A model generated the notes under the pieces. The model did not search any database. It was given only the letters and a program-made list of their open reading frames with translations, and was not told the origin of the DNA. Position numbers and translations under genes: made by a program. Shown here piece by piece: positions 6,813 through 9,197 of a DNA stretch of 9,197 nucleotides (positions within the stretch are counted from its first letter, which is position 1; each line of letters begins with the position of its first letter). Origin of the DNA: CAZVBV01 sp964513975 (lineage in GTDB: Bacteria > Patescibacteriota > Gracilibacteria > UBA4473); NCBI GenBank assembly GCA_964513975.1, contig CAZEON010000054.1, positions 1 through 9,197 of the forward strand. Direction: 5' to 3'.

Positions 6813-7850
6813 TCAAACGAGTTTTGGTTTCCCAGAAATTCCCAAATGCGCAAACGCGCTCTCCGTCGCAAGTCGTCCTCGTGGAGTTTTCTGGAGAAAT
6901 CCTTCTCGAATGAGAAATGGCTCTATCATGTCCTCCACCGTGTTTTCTTCTTCTCCCATGGCTGAAGCAATAGTAGAAAGTCCCACAGGACCACCTTTGA
7001 ATTTCTCACAAAGAGCTTGTAAATACATTTGATCTCCATGATCGAGTCCTTTCTTATCAATAGACAAACTTTCCAATCCCTCACGAACAACCTTCTCGGT
7101 CACCTTTCCTTGATGAAGGATCTCTGCGAAGTCTCGCATCCGTCGCAGTAAACGATTGGCGATTCGAGGTGTTCGTCGTGCACACTTCGCCAGCATATGC
7201 GCGGCATCTTCATCAATATAAATATCAAGGATACCTGCTGATCGTTCGACTATTTTTTGAATTTCATCAACTTCATAAAACCGCAGTCGTTCCACATGTC
7301 CAAATCGATCTCGCAGTGGACCCGCCAGCATCGAAGCTTTGGTCGTCGCTCCAACAAGCGTGAATCGCGGAACATTCAAACGCATTGTTCGCGCAGAAGG
7401 TCCCTTTCCAACAATAATATCAATGGCAAAGTCTTCCATCGCGGAATAAAGAATCTCTTCCACAGGTGCCCGCAATCGGTGAATCTCATCTATAAAGAGA
7501 ATGTCATTCTCCTGCAAATTTGTCAGAATCGCCGCCAAGTCCCCTGGTTTTTCAAGTGCTGGTCCTGCTGTCATTCGCAAATTCGTTCCCATCTCATGAG
7601 AGAGAATCATCGACAAAGTCGTCTTCCCCAGCCCTGGAGGACCGTAGAACAACGTATGATCCAATGGATCGTTTCTCTTTCGCGCTGCTTGACAAAACAC
7701 TCGCAAGTTCCCTTTTACTTCTGCTTGTCCCACATAGTTTTCAAAATCTTTCGGTCGGAGTGTATTTTCAAATGCCTCCGAATCCCCATTTGAGTTCGTC
7801 GAAACAACCGAATCATCCGTCTTTACCGAAGTAAGTTCTTCTTCTATCAT
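6813..7850 (-). CDS. ruvB: Holliday junction branch-migration ATPase RuvB
   Basis: A 345-aa AAA+ motor that works with RuvA to drive branch migration of Holliday junctions in recombinational repair. Visible features are LRPKDFENYVGQ near 31-42, Walker A GPPGLGKTT at 70-78, Walker B FIDEIH at about 119-124, sensor 1 GATT near 167-170, GPLRDRFG near 177-184 with the arginine finger, and sensor 2 RRTPRIANRLLRR near 225-237. A C-terminal winged helix (about 271-336) includes GGPVGLSTIA and TPRGRLAT. The length is typical. A short Ser/Asp-rich N-terminal extension precedes the core. ATG at 7850 is chosen; a TTG one codon upstream is possible. ruvA and ruvC are not in this window. Co-transcription with the upstream 102-aa gene (40-nt gap) and with pyrG is likely. 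Confidence 0.97.
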   Translation of the reverse strand: MIEEELTSVKTDDSVVSTNSNGDSEAFENTLRPKDFENYVGQAEVKGNLRVFCQAARKRNDPLDHTLFYGPPGLGKTTLSMILSHEMGTNLRMTAGPALEKPGDLAAILTNLQENDILFIDEIHRLRAPVEEILYSAMEDFAIDIIVGKGPSARTMRLNVPRFTLVGATTKASMLAGPLRDRFGHVERLRFYEVDEIQKIVERSAGILDIYIDEDAAHMLAKCARRTPRIANRLLRRMRDFAEILHQGKVTEKVVREGLESLSIDKKGLDHGDQMYLQALCEKFKGGPVGLSTIASAMGEEENTVEDMIEPFLIREGFLQKTPRGRLATESAFAHLGISGKPKLV

Positions 7851-7890
7851 CAAGCGAATTGTCTTCTCTTTTCAAGGAATTGGCAATCAT

Positions 7891-8199
7891 TCACTCCATC
7901 CCATAAAGGGAATATACGGTATCATCAATCCCATCCAGTGTATTTTTCACCATTTCGGTACACCTCTTTACTTCCGCAAGAACCGCTTCTCCTATATCAT
8001 CTGACTTCTCCGCTACAAATGCTTCTATCTTTTTTCTTATACTTTTAATCCAATCTTTCCTCAGTGTTTCACTTGTGAGATTTGAAACATTTAAAACCAA
8101 TAAACGTATTTTTTTATCAATAAGCTTCATCGTTTCCTTGTTTGGAATCTTTGCTTTTAGCTGTTTCAGCGGTTTTGCAATCTCAGTACACAATCTCAT
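7891..8199 (-). CDS. Small hypothetical helical protein
   Basis: A 102-aa cytoplasmic-looking protein that I do not recognise. It is almost entirely helix-prone and charged (many Lys and Glu), with heptad-like spacing of Leu, Ile and Val, and has no signal peptide or TM segment. Cys4 and Cys80 are the only cysteines. It has the clearest ribosome binding site in the window: AAGGTG (8212-8207), 7 nt before the ATG at 8199. A sigma-70-like promoter lies at 8276-8304. It ends 40 nt before ruvB in the same direction, so it is probably the first gene of the ruvB-pyrG transcript. A link to repair is only a positional guess. Confidence 0.7.
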   Translation of the reverse strand: MRLCTEIAKPLKQLKAKIPNKETMKLIDKKIRLLVLNVSNLTSETLRKDWIKSIRKKIEAFVAEKSDDIGEAVLAEVKRCTEMVKNTLDGIDDTVYSLYGME

Positions 8200-8275
8200 T
8201 TAAAACACCTTAAGAGTACTGAGACTTTGATTCTTTTCCTTTTTTTTGTCAAAACTTATTGAATACAAAATATAT

Positions 8276-8304
8276 ACAATAAAACATTACGCCCACTCCT
8301 TCAA
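8276..8304 (-). promoter_or_regulatory. Promoter of the 102-aa gene / ruvB / pyrG unit
   Basis: On the minus strand, TTGAAG (8304-8299), a 17-bp spacer and TATTGT (8281-8276) give a start near 8268 and a leader of about 70 nt. A near-palindrome (8256-8282, TTATTG with CAATAA at the ends) covers the -10 and start and could be an operator. Confidence 0.45.
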
Positions 8305-8314
8305 GACATATTCT

Positions 8315-8343
8315 TTGACAAAAATGTTGCGCCTGAGTAAAAT
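8315..8343 (+). promoter_or_regulatory. Near-consensus sigma-70 promoter reading right
   Basis: TTGACA (8315-8320), exactly 17 bp, then TAAAAT (8338-8343). It is among the strongest promoters in the window and points into a region without a convincing protein gene. It is back to back with the minus promoter, with 10 bp between the two -35 elements. A perfect 9-bp inverted repeat, TCAAGACAT (8301-8309) and ATGTCTTGA (8342-8350), brackets it. Confidence 0.65.
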
Positions 8344-8743
8344 GTCTTGATTTCATTAGTTCAGGAACGAAAAACAAAACAAACGTTTCCTCGACACTCT
8401 CGGAATCACAAGTAAAAAAGTTCTTTCAAAATTCGGTTGGAGTGGGGAGTGATGAGGAAGTAGGCTTGCTGATCAAAAATTATTTATTCTAAATTTTATA
8501 AAAATTCATTTTTTATTAAAACTTTCAGACCAAGGTTGCTTTCTCTTTTCTCTCCGCTTTGCGATGACGTTCTTTCCGCTTTAGACAACGGATAGAGTGC
8601 ACCACAAAACGCGAGAGTGCGATTTTCACTGGACGACTTATCTTCCCTTCGAAGAAGCCGCCCTCTCGAAAACCGTTTTGAGGTTCGAAAAAAAGACGAA
8701 AGCATTTATGCATTCATCTTTTCTTCAAAACCAAACAGCCTGT

Positions 8744-8772
8744 ATTTTATAGCAATCTGGCCTAACAGTCAA
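8744..8772 (-). promoter_or_regulatory. Minus-strand promoter inside the candidate RNA
   Basis: On the minus strand, TTGACT (8772-8767), a 17-bp spacer and TAAAAT (8749-8744), set within TATAAAAT. The predicted start is near 8737. It would produce an RNA antisense to the 5' part of the candidate RNA, or the message of a small basic ORF starting at 8713. Confidence 0.45.
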
Positions 8773-8884
8773 ATTCTACGAAGCACAAACAAGGCCCCGA
8801 TAGGTAACGCGGGTCCCGCTCAGCGGGATAAAAAGTTTTACCCGAGCAAGGCAATGAGAGTTTTTGGCCCTTTGTCAGGGCTTT

Positions 8885-8945
8885 AAAAACCGGCGAGAAG
8901 TCCACCTCTATATATTGAGTTCTGAGATTCCTTCGTCGGTTTTTT
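8885..8945 (+). terminator. Intrinsic terminator ending the candidate RNA
   Basis: AAAAACCGGCGAG (8885-8897) pairs with TTCGTCGGTTTTT (8932-8944), two G-U pairs included, around a 34-nt loop. The stem runs into T6. The loop is larger than usual but the stem is long. Bases 8885-8890 can instead pair upstream with 8860-8865. Confidence 0.65.
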
Positions 8946-9033
8946 GCTATCCGAAAATAATGTTCAATTTCAAAGGTGAAATTTTGAAAGAATATCTAAG
9001 TCTTAATTTTTAATATTTAAATTTAATATTTAT

Positions 9034-9068
9034 TTTTACATTTAACCTTTAACATTTTACATTTAGAA
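9034..9068. repeat. Degenerate 7-nt tandem repeat
   Basis: Five consecutive 7-nt units are visible: TTTTACA, TTTAACC, TTTAACA, TTTTACA, TTTAGAA. The tract lies in an AT-rich spacer directly before the GC-rich terminator. Confidence 0.5.
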
Positions 9069-9097
9069 AATAAGGGGCCCCGCAATGCGGAGCGCCC
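9066..9097 (-). terminator. GC-rich hairpin terminator after the right-edge gene
   Basis: On the minus strand the stem GGGCGCTCCGC with GCGGGGCCCC closes on ATT, with one C-C mismatch and one U-G pair, and is followed by TTATTTT. It lies about 40 nt after the stop of the right-edge gene. The plus strand also has T5 after TAC, so it may work both ways. Confidence 0.7.
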
Positions 9098-9100
9098 TAC

Positions 9101-9132
9101 TTTTTAACTCTTTAACTTTTTGACTTTTCAAC
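9101..9132. repeat. Degenerate 8-nt tandem repeat
   Basis: Four exact 8-nt periods: TTTTTAAC, TCTTTAAC, TTTTTGAC, TTTTCAAC. It sits between the right-edge stop codon and its terminator. Confidence 0.55.
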
Positions 9133-9138
9133 TCTTCT

Positions 9139-9197
9139 TCACACTTTCTTCAACTCCATCCGGTGTGAATCCACGTTAATCTTTTCAATCACTCCTT
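9139..9197 (-). CDS. C-terminal end of an unidentified gene (partial)
   Basis: The minus strand entering from the right edge has an open frame ending in TGA at 9141-9139, reading GVIEKINVDSHRMELKKV. A terminator follows within about 40 nt, as expected after a real gene end. Eighteen residues are too few for assignment. Confidence 0.5.
   Translation of the reverse strand, partial: GVIEKINVDSHRMELKKV

Larger units (their letters stand above)
8350..8945 (+). ncRNA. Candidate structured non-coding RNA of unknown family
   Basis: A strong promoter and a strong terminator bound about 595 nt without a convincing protein gene. Hairpins visible on the plus strand include AGGAACG with CGTTTCCT (8363-8391), a long imperfect stem around GCATttATGC (8682-8732), and TCCCGCtcaGCGGGA (8814-8828), itself enclosed by GGTAA (8803-8807) and TTACC (8838-8842). 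Another hairpin pairs GTTTTT and GCCCT with AGGGC and AAAAAC (8860-8890). The clearest structure is at 8790-8945, and the mature RNA may be only that part. The block GGTAAC, a hairpin, then ACCCGAGCAAGGCAA loosely recalls part of bacterial RNase P RNA, but the diagnostic 5' and 3' P4 sequences are missing. I cannot name the family. Confidence 0.42.
8200..9138. other. 939-nt region without a confident protein gene
   Basis: From left to right it holds the ribosome binding site and promoter of the 102-aa gene, a divergent plus-strand promoter, a hairpin-rich tract ending in a plus-strand terminator (candidate RNA), an internal minus-strand promoter, an AT-rich tract with tandem repeats, and a GC-rich terminator. 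Several short ORFs occur in several frames across 8496-8886, but none shows a recognisable domain. Confidence 0.6.

Noticed and set aside
7257..7793. Long plus-strand frame opposite ruvB
   Set aside because: It is a shadow of ruvB, whose AAA+ motifs are unmistakable.
8247..8252. Minus-strand TTGACA as a -35 for the 102-aa gene
   Set aside because: The hexamers 16-18 bp downstream (TCAAAG, CAAAGT, AAAGTC) do not resemble a -10.
8617..8886. Plus-strand 89-codon frame starting with GTG
   Set aside because: It starts at a GTG without a ribosome binding site, runs through the strongest RNA hairpins, stops inside one, and has no recognisable domain. A structured RNA explains the stretch better.
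8350..8945. RNase P RNA
   Set aside because: GGTAAC followed by a hairpin and GAGCAAGGCAA is reminiscent of part of it, but I found neither the 5' GAGGAAAGTCC block nor the 3' ACAGAA..CGGCTTA block on either strand in the right order.
8350..8945. tmRNA
   Set aside because: There is no tRNA-like 3' end with GGTTCGA-type T loop and CCA, and no plausible tag frame.
9101..9132. CRISPR array
   Set aside because: The units are 8 nt, contiguous and degenerate, with no spacers or cas genes; it is a simple tandem repeat.
1..9197. TGA recoding, as in Gracilibacteria
   Set aside because: RuvB, the sigma factor and the 102-aa ORF all end sensibly at TGA, and RuvB ends at its normal length.

Overview
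Every confident protein-coding gene here is on the minus strand, so the genes are transcribed from right to left. The window suggests a small-genome, low-GC bacterium, most likely of the Candidate Phyla Radiation and possibly Peregrinibacteria-like. This is inference. It rests on mostly SD-less starts, AT-rich spacers, a secreted cadherin-type protein, and sigma/anti-sigma and secreted proteins of uncommon make-up. TGA acts as a normal stop (sigma, ruvB, the 102-aa ORF), which argues against the Gracilibacteria and Absconditabacteria that recode TGA.

Right part (about 8200-9197). The last bases hold the C-terminal end of an unidentified gene, followed by a GC-rich hairpin terminator flanked by 7-nt and 8-nt tandem repeats. 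Next is about 900 nt without a confident protein gene. It contains a near-consensus plus-strand promoter (TTGACA, 17 bp, TAAAAT), dense inverted repeats and a strong plus-strand terminator near 8945. I read it as a candidate structured non-coding RNA of up to about 600 nt that I cannot assign to a known family. A minus-strand promoter lies inside it.

Centre (about 5158-8199). A small hypothetical protein, RuvB (Holliday-junction helicase) and PyrG (CTP synthase) form a compact, probably co-transcribed housekeeping cluster with its own promoter, divergent from the RNA promoter.

Left centre (2939-5026). A 695-aa secreted protein has two cadherin-like repeats, an Fn3-like domain, a ZU5-like beta domain and a long helical tail. 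It is followed by a textbook terminator.

Left (237-2737). A secreted 275-aa protein with two pairs of internal repeats, an ECF sigma factor and a three-TM membrane protein (probable anti-sigma, overlapping the sigma gene by ATGA) look like one regulon. The sequences upstream of the 275-aa gene and of the sigma gene share the same two-block element, TGAAAGAAAA then CC[A/C]GCGT, at identical spacing. This fits a promoter read by the ECF sigma factor itself, and is the most specific regulatory prediction in the window. Further left are a 38-bp near-perfect palindrome and a strong minus-strand promoter reading into a gene that leaves the window.
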